Program-made: the position numbers and the translations under genes
Shown: positions 47,863 through 60,720 of the stretch, in pieces
How the letters are laid out: each line of letters opens with the position of its first letter
Numbering within the stretch: position 1 is the first letter of the stretch
NCBI GenBank assembly: GCA_023213395.1
Contig: CM041465.1
Span: forward strand, 173,421,741 to 173,485,740
Reading direction: 5' to 3'
Length of the DNA: 64,000 nucleotides
Source of the DNA: Cycas panzhihuaensis
Lineage: Eukaryota > Cycadophyta
Notes under the pieces: generated by a model
Told to the model about the DNA's origin: nothing
What the model saw: the letters and a program-made list of their open reading frames with translations, nothing else
The model's database searches: none

Positions 47863-47875
47863 TGGTGTCAGAGCC
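47863..47875 (+). promoter_or_regulatory. C3 primer-binding site
   Basis: TGGTGTCAGAGCC begins at the base after the LTR and matches the initiator-tRNA-Met site with one change. Confidence 0.88.
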
Positions 47876-48838
47876 AAACAACTGTGTGATACTCTATGTT
47901 TGTGATGTATTGTCTTAAAAATGTCTACTCCCTCTTTTGAGTGATAAGTTAACCCATAATACAGTTGTGAGTATACAAGTCACTGGTCACCTCTGTATGC
48001 ACCATTATCTAGCCAAACGGACCAGAGGAGAGCTGCACGTAGACGGACTAGCCGAAACAGGCCAAACGGAACTTACACTAGCCAAAACAAGCCAGAAGAA
48101 TTCAGACGAACCAAAGGAGAGCCACACGTAGATGGACAGGCTGAGATAGGCTGGACTGGAGATGGACGAGAGTCACCATGGTCGCCACCATGCAACTACC
48201 TTGACACACAATCCGGTAGCCTTCAACCGCCACCTGCTCGATAGTCGAGACGCCATACAGACAAAGCCGCCAATTGGACATCGGACTGCAGTCACTCGTC
48301 AACAAGAAAATAATTGCGATAAAATTTTTTTCAACCTTACATATTTTATTGAGTCTAATGTTTATAATACATTTTTTATTATAAGCCTCCTTCCATAATT
48401 TGAGATTTTAATGTCTTATTAAAGAGATATCTTATTTGATTAAGTATATTCCTTTGTAATATTTCGAGAAATCTCTTTAAAAGATATTTTATTAATGTGA
48501 GGTCATATATTGAGGACCAATTTTGTTATTACATGTAAGAATTGTTCCTCTTGGTGGGTCAGATATTGAGGATTAAAATTGTTATTGTATCCTCTTTAAA
48601 ATATCTCATGGCGTCATTAAAGAATAATTCAAGAGGATTTAATCTAGTATATTCTTTAGAATATACTTTCTTTAATGTTGGCCTTTTTTTTTGTATATTA
48701 ATCCTCTTTAAGAATTGTTCCTAATTGTATCTTGAAGAGTATTCTAAACTACCTTGCGGTTACTGAGTAACATTAAAAACTCATACTTGCGGTAGCATAA
48801 GTACTCTTTCAAATAATCTCTATAGTTACAAAATTATA
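47876..48838 (+). other. C3 leader
   Basis: About 960 bp from the primer site to the gag ATG. The part at 48010-48190 is GC-richer and contains a duplicated block (GGAGAGCTGCACGTAGACGG versus GGAGAGCCACACGTAGATGG, about 85 bp apart). No coding signal is seen. Confidence 0.6.
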
Positions 48839-51800
48839 ATGGCTTTTGTGAATATTGTAGGTTATATTTTGTTTGATTCACAAAAGTTAAATGGAAAAAA
48901 TTATGTAACGTGGAAATTCAAAATTTCCAACATTTTAGCCTTACATAGGCTTATTGAGATTGTGGATGGAAAGGATAAAAAGCCTGAACCAGACCCGGTT
49001 GACGAGATCGAAGAAGCAACATGGTATGACAGAAATCAAAGGGCATTAGCCATGATTAATCTATTTGGAGCTAATGAGTTAATCACTCATCTTCAAAGCA
49101 AGATGCTAGCGTCAGATGCATGGAAGACTCTTAGACATCTATTTGAAACAAAAAATGAAACAAGAGTCTTGTACTTTAAAAATTTGCTTTACTCATGTAA
49201 AATATCAAATAATGACTCTTATCACTTCACATTTGCAGAAGTTGAAAGAGATAAAAGAAAAGCTTATGGCAATAGGTGAAGTCATACAACATAAAGAACT
49301 TGTAAGCATTACATTGAATAGCTTGCATGAAGGATTCCATATATTTGTGACAAGCTTATCTCTTACAAGCTGGCTGACATGGGCTTCTATGATCATGGTG
49401 GAAGTAGTTCTATTGTACTTGCATTAGAGTTCAAGAAAAAACCTTCAAATAATGGTCCAAAACAACAACCTCAAGGAAGCAACAACATGCAAAAATAAAA
49501 ACGTAATGTTGTTTGGAAGTATTGCAACAAAAAAGAACATTTAGAGAAGCAATGTTGGAAAAAGAAAACTGACAAGAAGAAGAGTACTCCTGCTTTGTCA
49601 ACGAATGAAGATGACAAAGTATTTGTATTCAACGCTACCAGCCAAAATCTATGTGAATGGTATGTTGATTCTAGAGCTTCTAAACATATCACCTATGACA
49701 AAGATTGGTTTGAAGATTTGAAAGATTATCAGATTCCTCCCATTGTACTTGGAGATAATAGTCAGCTTCAAGTTGCAAGCTGTAACACCATCAGCATTTG
49801 CTAGCCAGATTACGGAACCTTCAAGGTTTCAAATGTGTTACTTGTACCATCCTTCAAGCACAACTTATTGTCTGTCAATTGAATAACTAAGCAAGATATG
49901 AAGGTAGAATTTGATAAGTTGTTTGATGAAGAAAAACAATGTTGTAATTGCTCAAAGTGTTTATGAGAATGGAGTCTGTAAATTCTCTGGCATTTATGAG
50001 CTTGGACTTGTTGCTCAAAATTCTATTGACACTTTATGGCATAACCGATATGGTCATTTGAATTATACTAGTCTTCAACTTATGCATAGATTGAACATGG
50101 TGAATGATTTGCCTTCAATCAAGAAAATTGACAAAGTTTGTGCACTTGGGAAGCAGCACAGGGAACCATTCTAGAAATCAAAATGGCGAGCAAAGGAGAA
50201 GTAAGAGTTGGTACACTTTGACTTATGTGAGCCAATTTCACCATTCTCATATGGAGGAGCACAATACTTCATCACTTTTATTGATGATTTTACAAGAAGA
50301 TGTTAGGTGTGTCTCCTCAAACACAAATCAGATGCTTTTACAAAGTTTAGAGGATTCCAGGCCGAAATTGAGAATCTTTCTAATGAAAGATTAAAATCTT
50401 GGGGAGTGATAGCGGAGGTGAATATTTATCTAATGAATTCATCAACTTTTATAACATCAATTTACAACAACATATACTCCACAACAAAATGGTGTTGCAG
50501 AACGGAAGAATCATACCATTATTGAAATGACACGATGTATGATGAAGGCAAGAAAAATTCCTAGAGGACATTGGGGAGAAGTTGTTAATACAACTGTGTA
50601 CTTGTTGAATATTAGTCCTACTAAGGTAGTTAGAAATATAACTCCTAAAGAAGCATGGACTAATGTAAAGCCTTCTGCTTTACATCTTTGAATTTTTGGG
50701 TGTATTACATATGTACATGTGCCAGATGAAAGAAGGCACAAACTTGATGACAAGAGTACAAAATGTATTCTTGTAGGGTATAGCATGACATCAAAAGCAT
50801 ATAGGCTTTGGAGTCTCTTTGAGAAGAAGATTGTCCTTAGTAGAGATGTTTTGTTTCAAGAAACTAATGATGATGATCAACTTAATGTACCCATTGAAGA
50901 AGAAGAAAAACATAAAGGAATTGAAATTAGAGAGGGTGAGGAAAGCAAAGAAACTAATCATGGTGAAGCTTCCACTTCGTCTATTCCCCCTTCTACATCT
51001 ATTCCTAGTTCTTCTTAAAAGAAATTGCCAAAATGGTATTGACAAACCATTCAAGATTCGGGAGTTTAAACAAGTAAAACCAATCTTGCTTTAATGACAA
51101 ATATCTTAAGTGTTGATGGGTCACAAACATTCCATGAAGCCAAAGATATGGATCATTGGCAAGTGGCCATGAAGGAAGAGCATGACTCTATCATGAAGAA
51201 TGACACTTGGGATCTTGTCAAGTTACTTCCAAGCAAAAAGGTAATTGGTTATAGGTGGTTGTATCGAGTTAAGTATCAATCTAATGGTGCTATAGAAAGA
51301 TACGAGACTTAACTTGTTGCAAACGACTATGCTCAAATACCCAGAATTGATTATGAGGAGACTTTCGCGCTTGTAGCAAAAATGACCACTATCCGTATGT
51401 TAAATTCTCTTGCAGCTCAATTTGGTTGGGAGCTTCATCAGACGGATGTGAAGAATGCTTTCTTGAATGGCATTCTGGATGAAGAAGTGTATATGAAACA
51501 ACCAGAAGGGTTTGAAAAGATTGGAGGTGAGAAGCTTGTTTGTAGGTTGAAGAAAGCTCTTTATGGGGCTTAAGTAGGCACCAGGGGCATGGTACTCACG
51601 CATTGATGAATACTTCATCTCTTTTGGATTCACAAGATGTGAATAAGATCATAGCTTGTATGTATTACATAAGGATGATAAAATCCTAATTGTAGCTTTG
51701 TATGTGGATGATCTTATTTTGACCGGTTGTAATACCAAAAAGATCAGCATGCTCAAAAAGCAATTGTCAAAAGCTTTTGAAATGACTGATCTTGGTCTTT

Positions 51801-52667
51801 ACACTTCTACCTTAGGATGGAAATCTGGTAGAAGAATGATATATCTTTATATCTCAATCAAAATATGCTTATGACTTGTTAAAATGCTTCCATATGGGGA
51901 ACTGTAAATCAATTGCTACACCTGTGGAAGTTGGCCTCAAATTAGTAAAAGAGACTGGTGACAAAACAGTAGATGAAACTCTATATAAACAACTAGTGGG
52001 AAGTCTTATATATTTGACTAACACTAGACCTTATTTGAGTTTTGCTGTTGGAGTTATATCAAGATATATGAGTGCTCCTTCCATAACACATTGGAAAGCA
52101 GGAAAATACATTTTGAGATATGTTTGTGGAATTATTCGGTTTGGACTACTATTTCAAAAATCTTCTAAATTTGTATTACAAGGCTTCACCAACTCAGATT
52201 GGGCAGGAGATGTTGATAAAAGAAGATCTACATTAAGATATGCATTTGCACTTAGTTCTGGTTTGATCTCATGGAGCAATAAATTACAACCAACAGTTTT
52301 TTTATCTTCTACAGAGACTGAATACAAAGCTATAGTTATAGCAACTTGTGAAGCCATTTGGCTTAGAGGACTTCTAAGTCACTTCAAACTTGTTCAAGAT
52401 GGGCCTATTCTATTATTTTGTGATAATCAAGGAACCATCCAACTGCCAAAGAATCTGGTTTTCCACACAAGGAACAAACACGTGAAAATACATCATCATT
52501 TTATTCGAGAGTATGTGGACAATGGTATAGTAGAGTTGATCTATTGTAGCTCAAATGATCAGATTGCAGATATACTCACCAAAGCCTTGAGTCATGAAAG
52601 GTTTGAGAGACTTAGGACATTGATGTTTGTAAGAGAAAATGAACTTAACATGATGGGAGGGTGTTAG
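48839..52667 (+). pseudogene. C3 copia gag-pol
   Basis: Gag starts at the ATG at 48839 (SQKLNGKNYVTWKFKI, ASDAWKTLRHLFETKNETR) and ends with the knuckle remnant KYCNKKEHLEKQCWK, first Cys lost. Protease has WYVDSRASKHIT, where Arg replaces the active-site Gly. The pre-integrase block reads LWHNRYGHLNYTSLQ. Integrase is short of full length but keeps [11 protein letters not shown] and a GVAERK-like region. RT keeps YRWLYRVKYQSNGAIERYE, DVKNAFLNGILDEEVYMKQP, the intact catalytic LYVDDLILTG near 51710 and EMTDLG. RNase H is open over 263 codons (51876-52667) with GSLIYLTNTRPYLS, SDWAGDVDKRRST, LLFCDNQGTIQL and DILTKAL. Phases change at least four times. Confidence 0.93.
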
Positions 52668-53053
52668 AAATTATGTGCATTCCCATCTCATGTACATTTA
52701 AGTTCATTTGAGATTTCATTAGAATATTTTTTCACATAGGATATTCTTAGTGAGAATATTTTTGTTGAGAATATGCTTAGTCAATGTCTTTAATGAAGTG
52801 GTTATTATAAATCAAAGATACTTGAGTCAATTAATGAGGTAGTTTGAGCCCACCATATTTTATGGGAGCGTCCGAGTAGTTGAAACTACCTCTTATGTTT
52901 AGAACCATTGTAAAATTATATATATGTATTGTATCATTCATGTTTACTCAATGAGATTTTAGGAGAGTTAAGTCATATTGGCATATTGTCACTTCTTGTT
53001 ATTTTGCATGTGCATTATGTTGTATGTCTAGCTCATATCCACTCATTTTGATA
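52662..53053 (+). repeat. C3 copia 3' LTR
   Basis: A 392-bp LTR starting TGTTAGAAATTATG and ending TTTTGATA, where the partner ends CTGACA. It overlaps the end of the RNase H frame by a few bases. Confidence 0.93.
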
Positions 53054-53841
53054 GACTTCGCAATTGGGCATGTAGCTGGTTACTGGATATGTATGATACC
53101 CATGTAACTTGGGATCTCTTCACTTCGGCTCTTTGCCTAAAGATTCAAGAACTATGTTAGCAACGTCTTGTCAAAGAACAGGCTAAGTTAGATGAGGAGG
53201 AAAAGAGGTTACATGCTGAAGAAGAAAGGAGGTTAGCCCTTCAAAACTTCGTTGATGGTCTCCTGAGATTATATGCTAAGCTATTCTCCAACCCCTCACC
53301 ACTTCCAATAGAGCTAGACGAAGCTTGTATACAAGAGGTTTTGGAGGAGCAAGATCACTTAACAAAAGTGGTTGTGGATGAGCATGCAATGGACCATGAT
53401 GAGCAACTTGAAGACCCTACCTCACCTACATCTCCTCCACAGGATAGTGTGACATACCTCAACCAATTCACTTGGAAGAAGTCATAAGCCTCTCCATTAT
53501 ACAAGATACACCTTTCGATAATAAGGATGACCACCTTCCCCCTCATGGTGGTGCCCCATCAACATTCAGCATGAAAGAGCATTTGGGTCCTCATTTTTAT
53601 GGATCTCCATCTTACTACAACATGGGCCCACATTTCTTTGACTTTGATAGCCAGACAAAGGAGTCACTCTTTTTTGGTCAACATCACCAATTGCATAGAC
53701 TTGTGCATCAATCCTCAACAAGGAGTTCTGCAACAACAGTGTCTTCTCATCGTCACCTTGATCAAACCACTACTTATGACATATTAGCAACAACAAGTGG
53801 TGGACCCATGTATTCTTATTAGGATGCTTTGAGGGCAGGTA

Positions 53842-54193
53842 TGTGGTGAGAGCCTTCACCACATGTTAGAGAGGGTTAATATATTGGGCACTTAAGTAGA
53901 ATAAGGGTTAAGGAGGTTAAGGTTAGGAGTATTTAATAATAGTGGCAATGTGGGATTGGGTAGCTTAAAGGTAGAATAATATAATAATGGGGTGATCCTC
54001 TTATAAATATGACACCCCCCATCTCATGTAATGTTATGTTGATATGTTTATGAATATATTTCTCTTATTGGGTTCACTTCTGTGCCCTTTTGGTTCTCAT
54101 TTGGTGCTTTCCATATCCACTCTCCACTCCCCTCGCCTCCATCTCTTGGCATTCTTACTCTTTGCTCTCATATTGTTATGGTAGCAGGGGTTG
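53842..54193 (+). repeat. N1 right LTR
   Basis: Starts TGTGGTGAGAGCC after the tract CTTTGAGGGCAGGTA and ends near AGGGGTTG. It is the partner of 45622-45971. Confidence 0.88.
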
Positions 54194-55529
54194 GCCTGTT
54201 ACAAAATCCAACCCTCTAGAGTGTAGGTAGAGACTCTGTGCCAGGGGTCTATAAACATTATGGGCATCTATCGTTAGTGGTTAAACACAATTGGGTATAC
54301 GTTGCTATGTGAAGTGAGGTGCAGACTGCGCCAATACCCAAGCCTTAGACATAACTCGGTTACGAACTTGTGCCTCCACGTACCCTCGAGTATAAAGGAG
54401 GACCCCTATAGGCTCCCTCACCAACCTAACATAGAAAAACTATCGACCGTTTGTCCCTCTGTGGTGCACGGATTAGTGGTTAACACTCAAAAGCTCCTCT
54501 ACATGAACACCTTTGCACGAATGTAGACCTTATAGGGATGGTTTTTCCTCTGTAGGTAGTGCCCTGAGATATTAGGCTGAATTACAGTAACGATAGAGAA
54601 GTTTATCGCAGGACCTACAGAGTCAAACATTGCCTTGTCAGCATCTAGTAGGTTCCCCACCCCTTGCAGTCAATTATTACACAAACCTCCTATACAAAAT
54701 CCTGAGTTTGTTATGCTTCAGTTAATACAATTGAGAACTGCCACAAATCTACGATCGTGATTTATTGTTGAGTAAATAAAATAACAACATTCTATACAAA
54801 CACCATCACATTTAGCAAAGTGATCCAACAAAAAACAAGAAGACTATCAAATCGGAGCACATTTGCCAATTTACATAGTTCGGCTCTCAAGAAATTTTCA
54901 ATACAATCAACAGTCAAACACACAGCATTGGAATCCCTGTCCAAATTTTCAATAGCATCTGCATCTTGTTTTGTGCACATTAGAGTCACTTAAACCCAAT
55001 CCAACCTAATTGAGTTTAGTCTTGCAGTTCGTCCCAAAAACAAAAAAAGAAAAAAGAAAGAGTCGCAACTTTGTCAATACTTTGCAAATTTAAATGAGAC
55101 CTGTGCCATTCAACTTGTCACAAAAAAAAGGTAAAAAAAAAAAGTCGTTGACCTAAAAACTAACCTTAACAATTTATGCATTTTACTTCAATCAACGTCT
55201 TATGTTAATCAGAGTCCACCAGGTCATTTTGAATTGTCAATTTCAAGGAAAACTGACGTACAAGCACCCTGTGGGCCTCGTTGGCCTTTATTTCTCGCTT
55301 ACTACTCACCTGTATCATCTTAATGAGCTCATTGTGCTCATTCAAGTGCATTAGGTGATTTTCTTAATTTTTGGGGTCAACAACTTATAGACACCCCATA
55401 CCCTACCCCTCTTTCCCCTCCATTCCTTTTATATATCCCCTCTCCTTTGATGTCCGTTCTACTTATCTCTCCCATTTCTTGTATTCCTTTCTTCTAGTTA
55501 TTCCCTACTTTGTCAAGACCACTTCTACA
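54194..55529. other. Unassigned stretch between N1 and G4 gag
   Basis: About 1.3 kb without coding signal or recognised repeats, longer than expected for a gypsy leader. Part (54197 to about 55382) begins TGTTAC and ends TCAACA like an LTR, but no partner or target duplication exists. A-rich patches lie at 55037-55062 and 55121-55144. Only the last about 150 bp, rich in C and T, is likely to be the G4 leader. Confidence 0.4.
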
Positions 55530-58500
55530 ATGAGTCAATTTGAATGCCTTTCCTCTTTGGAAACTCAATTCCTTGCTATACAAGACATACAAACAGGATA
55601 CAACCAAGCTATCATTGGACATTGCAAACCTCACAAAATAGGTACATCTATACATAATCAATTCTCTAGTTTTTTCTCTGCGTCCAACTCCAACTCTTCT
55701 AGCATTTCACAAGGTGGAGCATCTCAAGGTGGAACTGCTCCTCCTAAGTCTGTGCGACAACAACCATTCAATCATAAGATCAATATAGCAGTATTCAATC
55801 TAGATCTCAACAAGGATGCAACTCACAGTTGGATCAATAAATCAGATTTCTATTTTGCATTCAATCACCTATCTGAAGCTGATCAATTGACATTTGCCTC
55901 CATCCATTTGGAAGGCAAAGCTCACCACTAGTATAAATGGTGGACCTGCGAGTACCAATCACATCAAACATGGGACCAATTCTGTAGATGCTTTTTTGAG
56001 CAATATGAAGAGACATGGAACCAATCCTTTTTTAATCAATTAATGGGATCAAGACAAAACATGCTGGTCGAAACCTATTTCTATTTCTTAGAAAATGATA
56101 GACAAAAGAAACCTAGACTCGAGTCACCTAGCACTTGGAAAAACAAACATTACTTGAAACTTACATAGCCGGTCTTTATGAATGGATCCAAATGAGGTTG
56201 AAGACCAACCAACCTCCTAGCCTTCCGAATGCCATCAATTACGCTAAGGCAATTGAAGACGAATTTGCAGTAGAGCGAGCATCTAGGGGTAGAAGAGACA
56301 CACCATGGTTTAGTTGCCAAAGGCCTATAGAACCATATAGACCTCCAAGGCCTCGAGCAGAAAAACTTCCATGACAATCAATAAACTATCCAATTGAACA
56401 TCCAGTAGCAGAACAATCGTCAACACAAATGTGGATACCCACACTTAAGGTGTACAAGTGCAGAGAAGTCAATCTATGTTCATAGTGCACAAAAAAATGG
56501 TTCCTTGGACATGGTCATGTATGTAAAGCCAAAAGAGTCATATTCACCATTGGCCCCAATTCTGGCTCCGAAGATGAAATTGAAGAAGAGCCACCCTTGG
56601 AACCCTCCCCACCTCTTAACCCTGAACTCGAAGCACTCCTATCCATTGTTTCTTCTTCTGCCTGCCCCAACCTATTGTGAGTAAGAGGGACCTTAAGACA
56701 AACCCCCATTACAATTTCGATCAACGATGGAACGTTGTTAAACTTCATTGATATTGCAATAGCTAGACAATTAAACCTCTACATTGAGACAAAAACAAGG
56801 TTTAATTATTCTCTCCTAGGTCATTACTTCCTTCATTGTGCAGGTGTTATTTGAAACCTTCAAGTCCAAAGTGGCACATATCAGCTCAAGTCAGACTTTA
56901 ATGCTTTATCGATTGGGGGATCATCGCCATCTTAGGTGTCTAATGGCTCTAAATGTTAGGCACTTATAGTACCAATAAGCCACCAAAGAGCCCATTTATT
57001 GTCTGCCTTAACAACATTCAATCACAGTCTAAGATCAACATAGACATCCAATCCATTCTCACTAAATACCAAACTATCTTTTCCCCCTTACCTAGTGGCC
57101 CTCCCCCAAATATTGGATTTCATCATACCATTGACCTTAAAAATCCTCATAACCCTATCAACCTACGTTTGTATTAAAACTATTACTTCCAAAAGAACGA
57201 GATGGAATGCATCACTAATGAACTTATAGATATAGGAATAACACAACCTAGTAAAAGCCCCTATGCAACCACATTGTTATAGTTTGATAAAAAGATGGTT
57301 CTTTTTGACTTTGTGTCGATTATCGGGAACTCAATAGACTAACCATTAAGAATAAGTTCCCCCACCCTTCAGATTGATGATATGTTAGATGAAATCCACA
57401 GGGCTACAATTTTTTCCAAATTAAACTTGCAATCCAGATATTACCAAATACCAATAGCCCTTGAGAATAGGCACAAAATAGCTTTTCAAACCCACCATGG
57501 CCACATTGAATTTTAGGTCATGTCATTTGGGCTATGCAATGCTTTAGCCACTTTCCAAGAGCTCGTGAATAAAGTTTTTGCCCCTTACCTTTCAAAGTTC
57601 ATTATTGTCTTCTTTGATGACATATTAATTTGTAGTGCTAGCATGCCCCTACATCTCCAACATTTAGAAACTACCCTTCAGGTCTTGGCTCAAAACTAAT
57701 TATATGCAAAGATGTCAAAATGTGAATTTGGAAAAATTAAATTACAATGCTTAAGTCACATCATTTTCATAGCTAGAGTACGAGTTGACCCTGATAATAT
57801 CAATCGTCACCCAGTGGCCCACCCCAAAGAACCTCACCCAATTACAAGCCTTCCTCAAACTAATTGGCTTTTATCATTGCTTCATTAAAAACTACATGTC
57901 CATACTTGCCCCCTTAATGAATTTACTTCGTAAGGACTCCTTTCAGTGGTCACCAACTGTTGAGGATGCTTTCAACCTTATGAAAATACTCATGTCAACC
58001 ACACCAATCCTTTCCACCCCTAACTTTTCCTAGTCATTCTAATTAGAATGCGATGTGTTAGGTGTGGGGCTAGGGGCTATCCTCATGTAGAATTTTCACC
58101 CCATCGCATTTGAAAGTTGAGAGCTCAAAGAGCACGAGTATCGACTATCCACCAATAAAAAAGAAATAAGGGCCATTCTGCACGTAGTAGACAAGTGGCA
58201 CCAATATCTACTTGGTTCCAAGTTCACCATTTTGATGAACCGCCATAGTCTCCGCTGCTTATTAGACCAACGAGTTTTATTTGAAGAACAAGCCAAATGG
58301 GTTGTAAATTATAGGTCTTTGACTTTCCCATCTTGTATAAAAAGGGCAAGCATAATGTTGTCACAGATGCTGTCTCCTGACTTTTAGCTAAACCTACCAT
58401 TTAGGCCATCTCTATGCCCCAACCTTCCTGGCTCCACGACTTGGCCAAGGCCAATAAAGCCCAACCTAAGTTTGCCACCTGGGCTAATAGGGTTCAAGAT

Positions 58501-59769
58501 TATAAATATTGGAGTTTACATAATAACTACCTTCTCTATTAGAACCGCATTTTCGTACACCTTGCCTCCCCATTTATTACCCGCATCTTGTCCAACTATC
58601 ACAACACCCCCCTTGGAGGACACTTGGGATTCAACAAAACCTATTGCCGAATTTGGCCAAATTTCTATTGGCACCATATGAAGTTTTCCATTCTCACATA
58701 TGTATTCGAATGCTATGCATGCAAACGTAACAAGGCGGACACCAAGGCCCAACCCAACCTACTTCAACCCTTGAAAATCCCTTAGGGAAAATGGCAAGAC
58801 ATTGCCGTGGACTTCATCACGGGACTCCTATTATCAATCGGGTACGATTCCATTTGGGTCATCATAGATTGCCTGACTAAATATGCCCATTTCCTACTTG
58901 TCCACACTACCTACAAAGCCCCTCGTTTGGCCGAACTCTACATCTGATTCGTCTTTCACCTCCATGACTTCCCATCAACCATTGTATTCGACAGAGATCC
59001 CAAATTCACTAGCACATTTTGGCAAGAACTCTTTCCCGCATTGGTAACGTCCTTCAACATCAACTCCTCCTATCACCCCCAAACATATGGGCAATCTAAA
59101 ATTCTTAACAAAACCTTAGAAATGTACCTACGCTGTTTTGCCTCGAAACACCAAAGATGTTGGACCTCTTGGCTAGCCTTAGTCGAGTACACTTCTTCCC
59201 ATTAGTCTGCAATTAGTATGATCCCTTTCATGGCCCTCTATGGTTATCCCCCATCATCCCATCATACCTTGGCCACCAATCTCCACATTGCTAGGGTATA
59301 ACAAATATTACAGGACATTGATCAAATCCTCCACACCCTTAAAGCAAAACCTGGCCTCTGCACAAAATAGCATGAAGCAGCTAATGGATCACCACAGCTC
59401 TGATAAATCATTTGAAGTGGGTGACCTAGTTTTCCTTTGTCTCCAACCTTACAAGCAACCACAATTCCTCCATCATAACAAACCTCACAAGCAACATCCC
59501 CAATATTATGGCCCCTATAAAATCACTCAACAAATTGGTGTCGCTGCTTATGCCCTTGACCTTTCTCTTGATACCATGATCCATAATGTCTTTCATGTAT
59601 TTTGCCTAAAAAAACATATGGGAAAGTTCTTCATCCCCCAAACAACCCTCCCTACCCTCTAAGAAGAAGAGATCCTTACAATTGCCCCATATGTATTCTA
59701 AACACTCGCCAATGCCATCTTCGGAATAGAACCATTTATGAGCATCAGTGGGCCGACTGTGAACTGAAG

Positions 59770-59774
59770 GAAGC
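59770..59774. repeat. S1 target-site duplication, left copy
   Basis: GAAGC precedes S1 and is repeated at 60649-60653. Removing S1 and one copy restores a continuous chromodomain reading frame. Confidence 0.88.
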
Positions 59775-59883
59775 TATAGCGTTCCCAAAATAATGAAGAA
59801 GTCGGTTTTACTTAATATGGTGAAGTTGGTTTTTAGAAAAGACTTACAAGAAGAATTATTTATTTTATTTTATTTTATTATGA

Positions 59884-60045
59884 AGTCGGTTTTTTGGAGG
59901 GAAAAGTAAGAAGTTGGGTTTGAAGGCTATAAATATAGAGCCTCCCTCATTTTGAAAATCTCCAAGATGATCTTCAAAATGAGGGAGGCTCTATATTTAT
60001 AGCCTTCAAACCCAATTTCTTACTTTTCCCTCCAAAAAACCGACT
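59884..60045. repeat. 73-bp inverted repeat with 16-bp loop
   Basis: Arms 59884-59956 and 59973-60045 are almost perfect reverse complements (ends AGTCGGTTTTTT and AAAAAACCGACT). The loop 59957-59972 is itself the reverse complement of sequence that follows the arm in the third LTR copy, so the right arm is an inverted duplicate. Confidence 0.92.
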
Positions 60046-60300
60046 AATTGTAGTGTTCCCAAAATAATGAAGAAGTCAGTTTTACTTAATATGGTAAAGT
60101 TGGTTTTTAGAAAAGATTTAAAAGAAGAATTATTTATTTTATTTTATTGTAGCGTTCCCAAAATAATGAAGAAGTCAATTTTACTTAATATGGTAAAGTC
60201 GGTTTATAGAAAAGACTTAAAAGAAGAATTATTTATTTTATTTTATTTTATTGTGAAGTTGGTTTTTTGGAGGGAAAAATAAGAAGTTGGGTTTGAAGGC

Positions 60301-60308
60301 TATAAATA
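60301..60308 (+). promoter_or_regulatory. TATA box of S1
   Basis: TATAAATA in the complete third copy of the LTR; also present in the first copy and inverted in the fold-back arm. Confidence 0.5.
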
Positions 60309-60720
60309 TAGAGCCTTCCTCATTTTGAAGATCATCTTGGAGATTTTCTGTTGTGAAGGGATAATGGCCTCGCGCCATTAGGGCCTCGTGCCTATTTAGA
60401 GGGTCGCTCTCACCTCGAAGAGGATTTATCAAGCTGTTGGATACTTTATCAGGTGCTATCATTCTGTTTATATTATTCATTATTGTTTAAATATGCTACT
60501 ATTATCTCTGTTTTACGAGGTTGTACTATTGCAATTATCTGCTGGACATATGAAATTTATTGCTATGAAATGTTGTGAGCTACTTTGAATACAGATTCGT
60601 TATTGGAAATAGAGCTTCCATTTGTTGTCTTTTGTCTGGCTCACTACAGAAGCCACATGGGAATTAGAAGACTTCATCAAACAACATTCACATCTTCAAC
60701 ACTTTGAGAACTCAGTGTTT

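Larger units (their letters stand above)
47488..53053 (+). mobile_element. Ty1/copia element C3 nested in N1
   Basis: A 5.57-kb element in plus orientation with LTRs of 375 and 392 bp and an exact GACTT target duplication. It has a primer site directly after the 5' LTR and a tract ATGATGGGAGGG directly before the 3' LTR. Gag-pol is complete in order but broken by stops and frameshifts. It is the innermost layer of the nest. Confidence 0.95.
47338..53821 (+). pseudogene. N1 gag-like reading, interrupted by copia C3
   Basis: The first part (47338-47487) starts MTTFLNFDIEDDSVTFYDWL and continues as REDDKIRQSIDYL. The reading resumes in the same phase after C3 (from 53054) with NWACSWLLDMYDTHVTWDLF, as in gypsy gag proteins. 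A Lys/Glu-rich helix (KEQAKLDEEEKRLHAEEERR) follows, then an acidic segment. After a frameshift near 53470 comes a His/Ser/Thr-rich tail to the stop at 53820. A few in-frame stops are present. No zinc knuckle, protease or RT follows; the polypurine tract and LTR come directly after. Confidence 0.68.
45622..54193 (+). mobile_element. Gag-only LTR element N1 (no pol), split by C3
   Basis: LTRs of about 350 bp, an exact primer site (TGGTATCAGAGC at 45974) and a tract CTTTGAGGGCAGG before the right LTR define an LTR retrotransposon. Apart from the inserted copia element it has about 2.3 kb of internal sequence. It encodes only a gag-like reading and no protease, RT or integrase. This is the design of non-autonomous gag-only (TR-GAG-like) elements. 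A clean target duplication is not visible; the right flank at 54194 may be rearranged. Confidence 0.8.
59775..60648 (+). mobile_element. Rearranged solo LTR S1 inside the G4 chromodomain
   Basis: An 874-bp insertion starting TATAGCGTTCCC (from TGTAGCG) and ending TCACTACA, flanked by GAAGC duplications. The LTR start block occurs three times (59775, 60049, 60148), and the last copy continues to the end as a canonical LTR of about 501 bp with a TATAAATA box at 60301. Between the first and second starts lies an inverted copy of 89 bp, forming a 73-bp stem. There is no internal region, so it is a solo LTR that suffered local duplication and inversion before or after integration. Confidence 0.85.

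Noticed and set aside
54197-55382. Solo LTR with TG and CA ends
   Set aside because: Flanking 5-mers do not match and no partner exists in the window; kept only as an unassigned stretch.
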